Origin: Streptomyces diastatochromogenes
Lineage (GTDB): Bacteria; Actinomycetota; Actinomycetes; Streptomycetales; Streptomycetaceae
NCBI GenBank assembly: GCA_001418405.1
Contig: LIQL01000470.1
Location: 830 to 41,617 of the forward strand
Reading direction: 5' to 3'
Length of the DNA stretch: 40,788 nt
A program made the position numbers and the translations under genes. Of the stretch, positions 1 to 8,546 are shown piece by piece. A model generated the notes under the pieces. It was not told the DNA's origin and made no database searches. It saw nothing but the letters and a program-made list of their open reading frames with translations. The first letter of the stretch is position 1, and each line of letters begins with the position of its first letter.

Positions 1-831
1 AACGGCGCCGGCAAGTCCACCCTGGTCCGCCAGCTGACCGGACTGCTGCGACCGGACTCCGGCCGCATCGACGTCCTCGGCCACGACCTGGTGCGGCACC
101 CCGAGCGGGCCGCCCGGCTGCTGGCCTACCTCGGCCAGGAGTCGACCGCGCTGGACGAGCTGACCGTCTCCCTCGCCGTGGAGACCACCGGCCGGCTGCG
201 CGGCCTGGACACCCGGTCCGCCCGCGCCGAGCGCGACGCGGTCCTCGACGAACTCGACCTGGGCCCGCTCGCCGGGCGGGCGCTGAAGAAGCTCTCCGGC
301 GGCCAGCGACGACTGGCCTGCTTCGCCACCGCGCTGATCGGCGAACGCCCGCTGCTGGTGCTGGACGAGCCGACCACCGGCATGGACCCGGTCGCCCGGC
401 GCGCCGTGTGGGCCGCCGTGGACCGCCGCCGCGCCGAGCGGGGCGCCACCGTCGTCCTGGTCACCCACAACGTCCTGGAGGCCGAGAGCGTGCTCGACCG
501 GGTCGCGGTGATCGACCGCGGACGGGTGATCGCCTGCGACACGCCCGGCCGGCTGAAGGAACTGGTGGGGGAGGAGGTCCGGCTGGAACTGGTCTGGCGG
601 GACCGGCCGCCGCTCGACGTCCCCGAGGTCGCCGCGCTCGCCGCCGACGCCCGCACCGCCGGCCGCCGCTGGACCCTGCGCCTGCCCGCGGACCGGGCCC
701 GCTCGGCGGTCACCGCGGTCACCGCCGGCCCCGCCTTCGCGGCCCTGGACGACTTCACGCTGGCCACGCCGAGCCTGGAGGACGTCTACGTCTCCCTCGG
801 CGGGCGCGCGGAGGGGCTGGTGAAGGCGTGA
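1..831 (+). CDS. ABC transporter ATP-binding protein, 5'-truncated by window edge
   Basis: Nucleotide-binding subunit of an ABC-2 type exporter that hydrolyses ATP to power the membrane partner encoded downstream. The frame is open from base 1, whose first seven codons read NGAGKST (Walker A), so the start and probably 35-40 N-terminal residues are outside the window. In order, counted from base 1: LSGGQRR signature at residues 98-104, Walker B LLVLDEPTTGMDP at 118-130, H-loop His156 in VTHN. The C-terminal third ends in SLEDVYVSLGG, typical of the DrrA/NodI-like group of drug or lipid exporters. The substrate cannot be told from the sequence. The permease begins 115 bp downstream, so the two are probably co-transcribed. 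Confidence 0.95.
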   Translation, partial: NGAGKSTLVRQLTGLLRPDSGRIDVLGHDLVRHPERAARLLAYLGQESTALDELTVSLAVETTGRLRGLDTRSARAERDAVLDELDLGPLAGRALKKLSGGQRRLACFATALIGERPLLVLDEPTTGMDPVARRAVWAAVDRRRAERGATVVLVTHNVLEAESVLDRVAVIDRGRVIACDTPGRLKELVGEEVRLELVWRDRPPLDVPEVAALAADARTAGRRWTLRLPADRARSAVTAVTAGPAFAALDDFTLATPSLEDVYVSLGGRAEGLVKA

Positions 832-946
832 CCGGGCGTGGCGTGCGGGTGCCGCCGGCCGGAACCGCCGGGGGCATCGGCGAGGGCCTGCGGCCGCTCG
901 CCCGTACAACGGACCGACGGCCTGTCGAAGAAAGCTGGGTGACGGC

Positions 947-1780
947 GTGAGTGTGGTGTCCGCGCGGGCGGCGACCGGTTCCGGAACGCCCGCCGAGGAG
1001 GGCGCGGCGGCCGGCGGCGACGGGGCCGCACCGCTGGCGCCCCGGGCCCGACTGCTGCCCGCGCTCGGCGCCGTCTACCGCGCCCAGCTCTCCCGGGCCC
1101 GGGTGGCCCGGATACCGCTGCTGTTCGTCGCCACCTTCCAGTCCGTCGGGATCATGGTCCTGCTGCGCGGGGTGGTCAGTGGTGGCGACCCGGCGTGGTC
1201 GGTGGTCTCCGGCTCCGCGGTGCTGGTCGTCGCCTTCGTCGCGCTGAACCTGCTCGCGCAGTACTTCGGCCAGCTGCGGGCCGGTGGCGGTCTCGACCAC
1301 TACGCGACGCTGCCGGTGCCGCCGGCCGCGGTGGTGCTCGGCGCGGCCGCCGCGTACGCCTCGTTCACGGTGCCGGGCGCGGTGGTCACCGCGGTCACCG
1401 GCTGTCTGCTCTTCCACCTGCCGATGGCCCACCTGTGGGTGTTGGTGGCCGTGGTCCCGCTGTCGGGAGCGGCGCTGTCCGGCCTCGGTGCGGCCCTCGG
1501 GCTGCTCGCCCCGCGCCAGGAACTGGCCACCCTCGGCGGCCAGTTGGGCATGTCAGCGGCGCTGCTGCTGGGCGTGCTGCCGGCCGCGGGGATGCCCGCG
1601 CCGGTCACCTGGGCCCGCGACCTGCTGCCCTCCACCTACGGGGTGGAGGCGTTGGCGCGGACCTTCGCCCCGCACCCCGACTGGCTGGCGGTCGCCGCCG
1701 ACCTGGGCATCTGCGCGGCCGTCGGGGTGCTCTCCCTGGCCGTCGCGACCTGGGCGTACCGCCGGGCGGCGGTCCGGTGA
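947..1780 (+). CDS. ABC-2 type transporter permease
   Basis: Membrane partner of the upstream ATPase, 277 residues, GTG start. After about 50 Ala/Pro-rich cytoplasmic residues there are about six hydrophobic segments: around 57-78 (IPLLFVATFQSVGIMVLL), 85-106, 125-150, 163-190, 200-215 and a C-terminal one ending in ATWAYRR. This is the usual layout of ABC-2 permeases. The start is supported by a purine-rich stretch (GAAGAAAG) about 12 bases upstream, but other starts are possible. The 115-bp gap after the ATPase is longer than usual for such pairs and has no recognisable gene. Probably exports a small molecule; substrate unknown. Confidence 0.88.
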   Translation: MSVVSARAATGSGTPAEEGAAAGGDGAAPLAPRARLLPALGAVYRAQLSRARVARIPLLFVATFQSVGIMVLLRGVVSGGDPAWSVVSGSAVLVVAFVALNLLAQYFGQLRAGGGLDHYATLPVPPAAVVLGAAAAYASFTVPGAVVTAVTGCLLFHLPMAHLWVLVAVVPLSGAALSGLGAALGLLAPRQELATLGGQLGMSAALLLGVLPAAGMPAPVTWARDLLPSTYGVEALARTFAPHPDWLAVAADLGICAAVGVLSLAVATWAYRRAAVR

Positions 1781-1836
1781 GCGGGGCCGCCGACCCGCGC
1801 GGGCGTCCTGCTGCCGGTACCGCGGCGCCGGCCTGG

Positions 1837-1842
1837 CACGAT
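1837..1842 (+). promoter_or_regulatory. -10 box, leaderless promoter of the DUF2567 gene
   Basis: CACGAT followed by 6 nt and then the GTG start at 1849. This fits the NAnnnT -10 hexamer placed directly before the start codon in actinobacterial leaderless genes, and no Shine-Dalgarno sequence is present. The gene may therefore be transcribed separately from the ABC genes upstream. Confidence 0.5.
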
Positions 1843-1848
1843 GACGGG

Positions 1849-2505
1849 GTGACCGCACCACAGACGCCCTCCGAGAACCAACCGCCCGAAGAGCCGCACC
1901 AGCCGCAGGCCGCCCCCGTCGAGGCAACCGGCGCCACCGCCGAACCCGGCGGCGCCCCCGAGTTCGCCCGCGAGCTGCGGGAGGGCGTGCTGATCGCCCT
2001 GGCGGTCGCCGTGAGCGGGGTGGTGCTGGGCGTGCTGTGGGCCTGGCTGGCCCCGCGCGTCCCGCTGATCGCGGACACCCACAACGTCTACCTGAAGAAC
2101 ACCGAGGGAGAGGAGGCGATCGGCGCCGACGGCACCTTCGCCCTCCTGGCGTTCGGCTTCGGCGTGGTCACCGCGGCGGTGGTCTTCCTCGTCCGGCGGC
2201 GCGGCGGCATCCCGCTGGTGGTCTCGCTGGCCGTGGGCGGGCTGCTGGGCGCCGTGCTGGCCTGGGTGACGGGCATGTGGCTGGGCCCCACGCCGGACGT
2301 GGTCGCGCACGCCAAGCAGGTCGGTGCCGGGGTCGTCTTCGACGGCCCGCTGCGGCTCCAGGCCAAGGGCGCCCTGCTCGCCTGGCCGATCGCCGCGATG
2401 CTCACCCAGATCGTGCTGACCGGGCTGTTCGGGCCGCGCGATCCGGAACTGGACGGGCCGGTGGTGCCGGACTGGTCCGGACACCACCAGCCGCCGGTCG
2501 GCTGA
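1849..2505 (+). CDS. DUF2567 family membrane protein
   Basis: Protein of 218 residues and unknown function. The N-terminal 40-45 residues are hydrophilic and rich in Pro, Glu and Ala. Four hydrophobic segments follow: LIALAVAVSGVVLGVLWAWL (about 48-67), FALLAFGFGVVTAAVVFLV (about 99-117), a Gly/Ala-rich segment about 125-145, and LLAWPIAAMLTQIVLTGLF near 180-198. The pattern and length fit the DUF2567 family of streptomycetes. The GTG at 1849 is chosen because a -10-like CACGAT ends 6 nt before it. The gene ends in a bidirectional terminator shared with the convergent bL37 gene. Confidence 0.8.
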   Translation: MTAPQTPSENQPPEEPHQPQAAPVEATGATAEPGGAPEFARELREGVLIALAVAVSGVVLGVLWAWLAPRVPLIADTHNVYLKNTEGEEAIGADGTFALLAFGFGVVTAAVVFLVRRRGGIPLVVSLAVGGLLGAVLAWVTGMWLGPTPDVVAHAKQVGAGVVFDGPLRLQAKGALLAWPIAAMLTQIVLTGLFGPRDPELDGPVVPDWSGHHQPPVG

Positions 2506-2511
2506 CCGCCG

Positions 2512-2540
2512 CGCCGGCCGTCCGCTCAGGACGGCCGGCG
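2512..2540. terminator. Bidirectional terminator between DUF2567 gene and bL37
   Basis: Perfect 12-bp inverted repeat (CGCCGGCCGTCC / GGACGGCCGGCG) with a 5-nt loop. The loop contains the stop codon of the convergent bL37 gene, and the right arm encodes its last four residues. There is no U-tract, as is usual in this GC range. Confidence 0.75.
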
Positions 2541-2600
2541 ACCGTGGTTGGCCCGGCCCTTGCGCACGCGCCACTTCCGCTTGCGGGTCCTCTTCGACAT
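2526..2600 (-). CDS. Small ribosomal protein bL37 (24 aa)
   Basis: A 24-residue, extremely basic protein: MSKRTRKRKWRV, then RKGRANHGRRPS. The length, the MxKRxRKR start and the ANHGxRP end match the actinobacterial 50S protein bL37 as I remember it. The ATG is preceded by a strong ribosome binding site (GGGGAGGTG, 5 nt spacing). The gene is too short for most ORF finders. Its stop codon lies in the loop of the terminator shared with the DUF2567 gene. The transcript probably starts in the 104-bp gap before the ybaK-type gene or reads through from it. Function is assigned from family resemblance only. Confidence 0.82.
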   Translation of the reverse strand: MSKRTRKRKWRVRKGRANHGRRPS

Positions 2601-2704
2601 GGACGCACCTCCCCTCCGGAGGCAACCGGGCAGGAGGTGCGTGCGGTAGCCGCGGTGCGGTGCGGGCGGGGGCAACCGGGGGCGCGCGGCGGCGCCGGTC
2701 GGGG

Positions 2705-3220
2705 TCAGCCCCGCGCGATCGGCGCGAACCGTGCGCCGGTCAGCGCGGCCAGGTCGGCGGGGGCGAGCTCGACCTCCAGGCCGCGCCGGCCCGCCGAGAC
2801 GCAGACCGTCGGTCGGGTCTGCGCCGAGGCGTCCACCACCGTCCGCAGCCGCTTGCGCTGCCCCAGCGGCGAGATCCCGCCGACGACGTAACCGGTGCTG
2901 CGCTCGGCCGCCGCCGGATCGGCCATCGCGGCCCGCTTGCCGCCCACCGCGGCGGCCAGCGCCTTGAGGTCCAACGAACCGGACACCGGCACCACGGCCA
3001 CCGTGAGCGCGCCGTCCACGTCCGCCAGCAGCGTCTTGAACACCTGGTCGGGGGAGACCCCGAGCGCCTCGGCGGCCTCCTCGCCGTAGGAGGCGGCCGC
3101 CGGGTCGTGCGCGTACGCGTGGACCGTGAACGGGACGCCGGCCGCGGTCAGCGCCACCGTCGCGGGCGTGCCGCCGGACTGCGCCGCGCCCTTCTTCCCC
3201 TGCTTCGGCTTCTTCGCCAC
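2705..3220 (-). CDS. ybaK: Cys-tRNA(Pro)/aminoacyl-tRNA deacylase, YbaK family
   Basis: Predicted editing enzyme that hydrolyses mischarged Cys-tRNA(Pro) (YbaK/EbsC family), 171 residues in the cytoplasm. Family features: the N-terminal LTAAGVPFTVHAYAHDP segment, QVFKTLLADVDG with the conserved Lys at about residue 63, VVPVSGSLDLKALAA, and the GYVVGGISPLGQRK signature near 109-122. The basic N-terminus (MAKKPKQGKKGA) is a common actinobacterial extension. GTG start with a GAGG ribosome binding site 4 nt upstream. It lies upstream of the bL37 gene on the same strand, so two translation-related genes are adjacent. Confidence 0.92.
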   Translation of the reverse strand: MAKKPKQGKKGAAQSGGTPATVALTAAGVPFTVHAYAHDPAAASYGEEAAEALGVSPDQVFKTLLADVDGALTVAVVPVSGSLDLKALAAAVGGKRAAMADPAAAERSTGYVVGGISPLGQRKRLRTVVDASAQTRPTVCVSAGRRGLEVELAPADLAALTGARFAPIARG

Positions 3221-3290
3221 CGTGCCTCGCCTCGTTCGAACGCGAAAGTCCCCCGGCCCCGGGAACGGAGACGCCCGGGGTGCCGGTGCG

Positions 3291-4028
3291 TCAGTTGGGG
3301 CTGGTCGGCTGCCGGGTCAGATCCACCGCCGGCAGCGACGGGAGCTTACCGATCACCGCGGACTCCCGGCGCAGCAGATCCAGCTCCTGCTGCAGCCGGG
3401 CCGCGGTGTCCGGCGCCGCCAGCAGCTCCTGCTTGGCGGGCACGTCCAGCACCGCCGCCGCCGCGACCAGGTACGACAGCACCGAGGGGTCGGCGGGCAG
3501 GTCCTGGTCGCTGGCGAGGGTCCGCTCGTTCGCCCAGGCCAGCCGCTTCTGGTAGGTGCGAAAGGTCCGCACCACGCCGGAGGCCAGTGCGCCCGCGCCC
3601 TCGCCCTGCTCCTCCTCCAGGGGGGCCAGTTCGGCGGTCAGGTACGGCCCGGAGGCGTCCACCGACAGCAGTTGGAAGCGCGTGGTGCCGGTGGCCAGGA
3701 CCTCGTAGCCGCCGCCCGACTTCTCGCGGATGGTCGCCGCGTCCGCGATGCAGCCGACGGTGTGGAAGGCGACGAGCGGATCGTCGCCGAAGCCCGCGGC
3801 CGGGCCGGTGGCGGTCGGCGCGGTGGCGTCCGGCAGCCCCGGCGCGGTGGGGGCGACCTCCCGGCCGTCCCGGATGGCGACCACCGCGAACCGCCGGTCG
3901 TCCTCCGGGCGGTCGAGCAGGTCGCCCATCATCGCCCGGTAGCGCGCCTCGAAGACGTTCAGCGGCAGCACCAGGCCCGGGAAGAGCACCGAGTTGAGCG
4001 GGAACAGCGGCAGACGCACGGAGGACAC
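3291..4028 (-). CDS. Stand-alone Lon substrate-binding (N-terminal) domain protein
   Basis: 245-residue protein consisting of a LON N-terminal domain without the ATPase or protease parts. It opens with LPLFPLNSVLFPGLVLPLNVFE and ARYRAMM, the hallmark of the fold. An acidic/Pro/Ala insert lies at about 64-85, then the domain continues through VGCIADAATIREKSGGGYEVL and TGTTRFQLLSVD. The C-terminal third is helical and Leu/Ala-rich. Members may bind unfolded substrates or act as adaptors, but the role is not established. GTG 4028 is chosen because TAGGCT ends 8 nt upstream; a longer in-frame extension has no start that fits the family. Confidence 0.9.
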   Translation of the reverse strand: MSSVRLPLFPLNSVLFPGLVLPLNVFEARYRAMMGDLLDRPEDDRRFAVVAIRDGREVAPTAPGLPDATAPTATGPAAGFGDDPLVAFHTVGCIADAATIREKSGGGYEVLATGTTRFQLLSVDASGPYLTAELAPLEEEQGEGAGALASGVVRTFRTYQKRLAWANERTLASDQDLPADPSVLSYLVAAAAVLDVPAKQELLAAPDTAARLQQELDLLRRESAVIGKLPSLPAVDLTRQPTSPN

Positions 4029-4036
4029 AGTGGGTA

Positions 4037-4042
4037 AGCCTA
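4037..4042 (-). promoter_or_regulatory. -10 box TAGGCT, leaderless promoter of the LON-domain gene
   Basis: TAGGCT on the minus strand, 8 nt before the GTG at 4028, with no ribosome binding site between. Same architecture as the trpE and F420-oxidoreductase promoters in this window. Confidence 0.6.
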
Positions 4043-4078
4043 GAGCCTGTACCCGGGACGGCCGCCACCGGACGGGCC

Positions 4079-5680
4079 CTAAGCCCGTCGCAACAGCCGG
4101 GACGCGCCGGCCGCGACCGTCGTCGCCAGCACCCAACCCGTCATGATCATCACGGCCGACACCCACTGTGCGGTGCCCGCCGGCTTCCAGGCGCTGCCCT
4201 GGTAGAGGTCTATCACCGGCAGCAGCAGGTCGAGGGAGTACAGGTACGGGTTCCACGTCGGCGACTCGTCGTGCTTGAGGGGCGGCGGCGGGTACGAGGA
4301 GAAGTAGGCCGTGCCGATCGCCCAGAGGATCACCATCCACACCGCGGCCCGACCGGGGCGGTAGCCGTAGGCCACCGTCCAGTCCTGGAGGAAGCCCCAC
4401 GCCTTCGCGGCCAGCGGCAGCGTCTCGCGCCGGCGCCGCTGCTTGGCCAGCAGCACCTCCCGGGCGTCCGCGTCCTCGCCCATGGCGCGCAGCGAGGCGG
4501 CCAGCATCTCGTACGGCTCGGGCGCGTACTCCGGGGTCGCCGCGGCCACCCACTGCAGCCGCGACGCCAGCGGGAAGTGGCCCCTCGGGATCAGCGTCTC
4601 GTAGGAGAAGCCGGCCATCATCAGCCCGCCCAGGCCCGGCCAGCTCGCCGACTTGTCGACGAGGTTGACGACCCGGGCGCCGGAGAGGATCACCCGGCCG
4701 CGCTGCGGGCGCTCGCCCAGGAACCGCAGCTCCGGCGTCTGGATCCGGCGCAGCGACAGCTCCTGGTCGGACTCCATGATGAACCGGGCGTGCTCCAGGT
4801 CCACGGCGTCCCCGAACCGCCCGTCGTCCAGCCGCACCCCGCCCTCGCACTCGAAGCGCTGCATCCGGGTGCCGCGGGCCGGGGTGTGGGTGATGCCGTA
4901 CGGGGGCGTGGCGCCGCTGGAGAACGGGGAGTTGGCCAGGCCCGCGGCGGTGAGGTAGAGGGTCCGCTCGACGGTCAGCTGGGGGGCGTTCAGCGCCCGG
5001 CGGCCGAACGGATTGCTCAGGTGACTGCCGCGCAGGCTCAGCGACACCCCGACGGTGGCGCCGCGCAGCGACAGTTCGCCGTAGGACTCCAGCATCTCGG
5101 CCTGGAGGTCCTGGGCGACGGTGAGCCCGTCCGCCATGATCGACCGGCCCTGCCGGTCCTTGTGCACCACCACCTGATTGAGCATCAGGTCGGTGCCGAT
5201 GTGCGCGTCGGTGAGGCGGACGCCGGAGTGCACCACGCAGCGCGGCAGGTGCAGGTCGCCCTCGGTGTGCAGCCGGGCCGCCTCCAGCCGGGGTATCGCG
5301 CAGTTCACCATGCGCAGGGTGGTGAACCGGCTCTCCGGCAGCAGCACCTCGGCCTCGAAGCGGCAGTCCCGCAGCTCCACGAATGGCTTGATCGTGCCGC
5401 CCGCAAGGTCGAGAGTGTCCGTGATGTACGCGCCGGTCAGGTGCAGCCCGGACACCCGGCCGGGCTGCGCCGGCGGCCCGTCGAGCAGCAGCAGGGCCAC
5501 CACCCGCGCCCGGACCCGGCGCTCCGGGCCCCACAGGTGCTGCCCGTGCGGGTCGTCCCGGGACGGCTCGCCGGTGTGCAGGTTGCAGGTGCTGCCGTTG
5601 CGGAACGCCTGCCACATGCTCCATTCCGCGGACGTCAGTCGCAGGTCGGCGGGTGCATCGCCGTCCCTGGCTCCGGTCAC
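4079..5680 (-). CDS. Beta-helix-like membrane protein (often called membrane-associated oxidoreductase)
   Basis: 533 residues. The first 370 or so consist of repeated short strands (for example LHLTGAYITDTLDL, LRGATVGVSLSLRGS, LSLRRIQTPELRFLG) like a right-handed beta-helix or pentapeptide-type solenoid. A charged helical segment with KQRRRRE follows. The C-terminus has hydrophobic stretches: AAVWMVILWAIGTAYF, YLYSLDLLLPVIDLY and WVSAVMIMTGWVLATTVAAGA. Streptomycete relatives are often labelled membrane-associated oxidoreductase, but I see no Rossmann, FAD or Fe-S motif supporting that. GTG start with a GGGGGAG ribosome binding site. Divergent from the his operon; function unknown. Confidence 0.85.
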   Translation of the reverse strand: MTGARDGDAPADLRLTSAEWSMWQAFRNGSTCNLHTGEPSRDDPHGQHLWGPERRVRARVVALLLLDGPPAQPGRVSGLHLTGAYITDTLDLAGGTIKPFVELRDCRFEAEVLLPESRFTTLRMVNCAIPRLEAARLHTEGDLHLPRCVVHSGVRLTDAHIGTDLMLNQVVVHKDRQGRSIMADGLTVAQDLQAEMLESYGELSLRGATVGVSLSLRGSHLSNPFGRRALNAPQLTVERTLYLTAAGLANSPFSSGATPPYGITHTPARGTRMQRFECEGGVRLDDGRFGDAVDLEHARFIMESDQELSLRRIQTPELRFLGERPQRGRVILSGARVVNLVDKSASWPGLGGLMMAGFSYETLIPRGHFPLASRLQWVAAATPEYAPEPYEMLAASLRAMGEDADAREVLLAKQRRRRETLPLAAKAWGFLQDWTVAYGYRPGRAAVWMVILWAIGTAYFSSYPPPPLKHDESPTWNPYLYSLDLLLPVIDLYQGSAWKPAGTAQWVSAVMIMTGWVLATTVAAGASRLLRRA

Positions 5681-5984
5681 TGTGGCTCCCCCTTGCTCTC
5701 AGCGGTGCCTGCCGGCAGGCCCTCTGGTGGTCTTCGGTCGTCCGTGGGTGCGGTGGTGCGTCGGCCGCCCGTCCGGGGCGGTGCCCGGCGGTCGGGCCGG
5801 TATGCGGTCGCGATACCTGTTCGGATGCATCCCGGCGGGCGCTCTTGCGCCCGCGCCGCGGTCGTCCCCGTGTGCCCGCACCGACCCCTTGCCCGCCCGG
5901 TGACCGGTTGAACACGCGTGGTCAGGGCCAACTCCGGTCAACTTCGCGGGCCGGTCCGACGGCCGTCCGGCCCGTGCGTCACTG

Positions 5985-6003
5985 CGTATCACCCAGTGAT
6001 ACG
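5985..6003. promoter_or_regulatory. Perfect 8-3-8 palindrome upstream of hisD, candidate operator
   Basis: CGTATCAC-CCA-GTGATACG, with both arms exact. It ends 27 nt before the hisD -10 box, so it would sit at or just upstream of the -35 region. I do not recognise the cognate regulator. Confidence 0.6.
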
Positions 6004-6030
6004 GCCGCTCGGGCCCGACGACCGGTCTGA

Positions 6031-6036
6031 GACACT
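6031..6036 (+). promoter_or_regulatory. -10 box GACACT, leaderless his operon promoter
   Basis: GACACT followed by 6 nt and the hisD GTG at 6043. No good -35 is seen, and the palindrome at 5985-6003 lies just upstream. Confidence 0.55.
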
Positions 6037-6042
6037 GGGGGA

Positions 6043-7386
6043 GTGATCTCCCGAATCGATCTGCGTGGTGCCGCCCTCCCCGAGGGCGCCGCGCTCCGCG
6101 ACCTGCTGCCCCGTGCCGAGTTCGACGTGGAAGCCGCCCTGGAGAAGGTGCGGCCCATCTGCGAGGACGTACGCCATCGCGGCACCGCGGCGCTGATCGA
6201 GTACGCGCGGCGGTTCGACGGTGTCGAGATCGAGCGGGTCCGGGTCCCGGCCGAGGCCCTCACCGAGGCCCTCGACGCGCTGGACCCGAAGGTCCGCGCC
6301 GCCCTGGAGGAGTCCATCCGGCGCGCCCGGATCGTCCACCGCGAGCAGCGCCGCACCGACGTCACCACCAAGGTCGTGCCCGGCGGCACGGTCACCGAGC
6401 GCTGGGTGCCGGTCGAGCGGGTCGGCCTCTACGTCCCCGGCGGCCGGTCGGTCTACCCGTCCTCCGTCGTCATGAACGTGGTCCCCGCGCAGGAGGCCGG
6501 CGTCGGCTCGCTCGCCATCGCCTCCCCGCCGCAGGTGTCCTCCCCGTCGCAGCCGTCCTTCCACGGGCTGCCGCACCCCACGATCCTCGCCGCCTGCGCC
6601 CTGCTCGGCGTCGACGAGGTCTACGCCGCGGGCGGCGCCCAGGCCGTCGCGATGTTCGCGTACGGCACCGAGGAGTGCGCACCGGTCAACCTGGTCACCG
6701 GCCCCGGCAACATCTACGTGGCCGCCGCCAAGCGCCTCCTCAAGGGCCGGATCGGCATCGACTCCGAGGCCGGCCCGACCGAGATCGCGGTCCTCGCCGA
6801 CCGCACCGCCGACCCGGTGCACGTCGCCGCCGACCTGATCAGCCAGGCCGAGCACGACCCGATGGCCGCCGCGGTCCTGGTCACCGACTCCGTGGAGCTG
6901 GCCGACCGCACCGAGAAGGAGCTGGCCCCGCAGATCGAGGCCACCAAGCACGTCGAGGACCGGATCGTGCCGGCGCTGTCCGGCCGGCAGTCCGCGATCG
7001 TCCTGGTCGACGGCCTCGACGAGGGCCTGACGGTGGTGGACGCCTACGGCGCCGAGCACCTGGAGATCCAGACGGCCGACGCCGCCGCGGTCGCCGCCCG
7101 GGTCCGCAACGCCGGCGCGATCTTCGTCGGCCCCTACGCCCCGGTCTCCCTCGGCGACTACTGCGCCGGCTCCAACCACGTCCTGCCCACCGGCGGTTGC
7201 GCCTGCCACTCCTCGGGCCTGTCCGTCCAGTCGTTCCTGCGCGGCATCCACGTCGTGGACTACTCGCGGGAGGCACTGGCCGAGGTCGCCCACCACGTGG
7301 TGACCCTCGCCGAGGCCGAGGACCTCCCGGCCCACGGCGCGGCGCTCAAGGCCCGGTTCGACTGGACGGTTCCGCAGAGCAAGTGA
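6043..7386 (+). CDS. hisD: Histidinol dehydrogenase
   Basis: Last two oxidations of histidine synthesis, L-histidinol to L-histidine with NAD+ and zinc. 447 residues, full length. The family signature [19 protein letters not shown] starts near residue 221 and is followed by DSEAGPTEI. Zinc and catalytic residues are seen in [11 protein letters not shown] and EHLEIQT, and in [13 protein letters not shown] near the C-terminus. First gene of the his operon; its TGA overlaps the GTG of hisC by four bases, so translation is coupled. The start is set by the -10 box 6 nt upstream, implying a leaderless mRNA. Confidence 0.98.
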   Translation: MISRIDLRGAALPEGAALRDLLPRAEFDVEAALEKVRPICEDVRHRGTAALIEYARRFDGVEIERVRVPAEALTEALDALDPKVRAALEESIRRARIVHREQRRTDVTTKVVPGGTVTERWVPVERVGLYVPGGRSVYPSSVVMNVVPAQEAGVGSLAIASPPQVSSPSQPSFHGLPHPTILAACALLGVDEVYAAGGAQAVAMFAYGTEECAPVNLVTGPGNIYVAAAKRLLKGRIGIDSEAGPTEIAVLADRTADPVHVAADLISQAEHDPMAAAVLVTDSVELADRTEKELAPQIEATKHVEDRIVPALSGRQSAIVLVDGLDEGLTVVDAYGAEHLEIQTADAAAVAARVRNAGAIFVGPYAPVSLGDYCAGSNHVLPTGGCACHSSGLSVQSFLRGIHVVDYSREALAEVAHHVVTLAEAEDLPAHGAALKARFDWTVPQSK

Positions 7387-8546
7387 GCAGCCAGATGACC
7401 AAGAACGCCCCCGTGTCCCGCATGGACCAGCTCCCGATCCGGGACGAGCTGCGCGGCAAGTCCCCCTACGGCGCGCCGCAGCTGGACGTCCCGGTGCGCC
7501 TCAACACCAACGAGAACCCCTACCCGCTCCCCGAACCGCTGGTGCAGCGGATCGCCGAGCGGGTCACCGAGGCCGCCCGCCAGCTCAACCGCTACCCCGA
7601 CCGGGACGCGGTCGAGCTGCGCACCGCGCTGGCCGCCTACCTCACCCGCACCGCGGGCCACGCCGTCGCCGCCGACCAGGTCTGGGCCGCCAACGGCTCC
7701 AACGAGGTCATCCAGCAGCTGCTGCAGACCTTCGGCGGTCCCGGCCGCACCGCCCTCGGCTTCGAGCCGTCGTACTCCATGCACGCGCTGATCTCGCGCG
7801 GCACCGGCACCGGCTGGCTCTCCGGCCCGCGCAACGACGACTTCACCATCGACCTGGCGGCGGCCCGGGCGGCCATCGCCGAGCACCGGCCCGACGTGGT
7901 CTTCGTCTGCTCGCCGAACAACCCCACCGGCACCGCCGTCGAGGCCGACACCGTCCTCGCGCTGTACGAGGCGGCCCAGGCCGCCCGCGCCGACGCCGCC
8001 GGGGCGCTGGTCGTCCTCGACGAGGCGTACGGCGAGTTCAGCCACCACCCCTCGCTGCTGCCGCTGATCGAGGGCCGGCCCAACCTGGTGCTCTCCCGGA
8101 CCATGTCCAAGGCGTTCGGCGCCGCCGGGCTCCGCCTGGGCTACCTCGCCGCCGACCCGGCCGTGGTCGACGCGGTGCAGCTGGTCCGGCTGCCCTACCA
8201 CCTCTCGTCCGTCACCCAGGCCACCGCGCTCGCCGCCCTGGAGCACACCGATACGCTCCTGAAGTACGTGGCACAGCTCAAGGAGGAGCGCGACCGCCTG
8301 GTGACCGAACTGCGCGCGATCGGCTGCCAGGTCGTCGCCTCGGACGCCAACTTCGTCCAGTTCGGCCTCTTCGACGACGCGCACGCCATCTGGCAGGCCA
8401 TCCTCGACCACGGCGTGCTGGTCCGCGACAACGGCGTACCGGGCTGGCTGCGGGTCACCGCCGGCACCCCGGCCGAGAACGACGCGTTCCTCGACGCGGT
8501 GCGCGCGGTGCTCAAAGAACGCAGCCTGAAGGAGAACAAGCGATGA
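7383..8546 (+). CDS. hisC: Histidinol-phosphate aminotransferase
   Basis: PLP enzyme that converts imidazole acetol-phosphate and glutamate to histidinol-phosphate. Features: [13 protein letters not shown] near the N-terminus, the [19 protein letters not shown] cofactor loop, [17 protein letters not shown], and [18 protein letters not shown] with the Schiff-base Lys243. GTG 7383 gives a 4-base overlap with hisD (387 residues), the coupling pattern seen throughout this operon. ATG 7395 or 7422 ([12 protein letters not shown]) would be nearer the usual family N-terminus. The next gene overlaps by ATGA. Confidence 0.97.
   Translation: MSSQMTKNAPVSRMDQLPIRDELRGKSPYGAPQLDVPVRLNTNENPYPLPEPLVQRIAERVTEAARQLNRYPDRDAVELRTALAAYLTRTAGHAVAADQVWAANGSNEVIQQLLQTFGGPGRTALGFEPSYSMHALISRGTGTGWLSGPRNDDFTIDLAAARAAIAEHRPDVVFVCSPNNPTGTAVEADTVLALYEAAQAARADAAGALVVLDEAYGEFSHHPSLLPLIEGRPNLVLSRTMSKAFGAAGLRLGYLAADPAVVDAVQLVRLPYHLSSVTQATALAALEHTDTLLKYVAQLKEERDRLVTELRAIGCQVVASDANFVQFGLFDDAHAIWQAILDHGVLVRDNGVPGWLRVTAGTPAENDAFLDAVRAVLKERSLKENKR

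Larger units (their letters stand above)
5681..6042. other. 362-bp divergent intergenic region before hisD
   Basis: No plausible coding frame. Contains a 7-bp inverted repeat (GGGCCGG at 5948-5954, CCGGCCC at 5967-5973), the operator-like palindrome at 5985-6003 and the hisD -10 box. Nothing recognised in 5700-5940. Confidence 0.6.

Noticed and set aside
832..946. Possible missed gene or frameshift between the ABC ATPase and permease
   Set aside because: The gap has no family-like sequence in any frame. Both proteins look complete at this junction.
2809..2900. Frames on the plus strand across the ybaK and LON-domain genes
   Set aside because: Arg/Pro/Ala-rich shadow translations of well-recognised minus-strand genes.
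3233..3242. CGTTCGAACG palindrome upstream of the ybaK-type gene as an SOS (LexA) box
   Set aside because: The order of half-sites does not match the GAAC-N4-GTTC consensus of actinobacterial LexA boxes.
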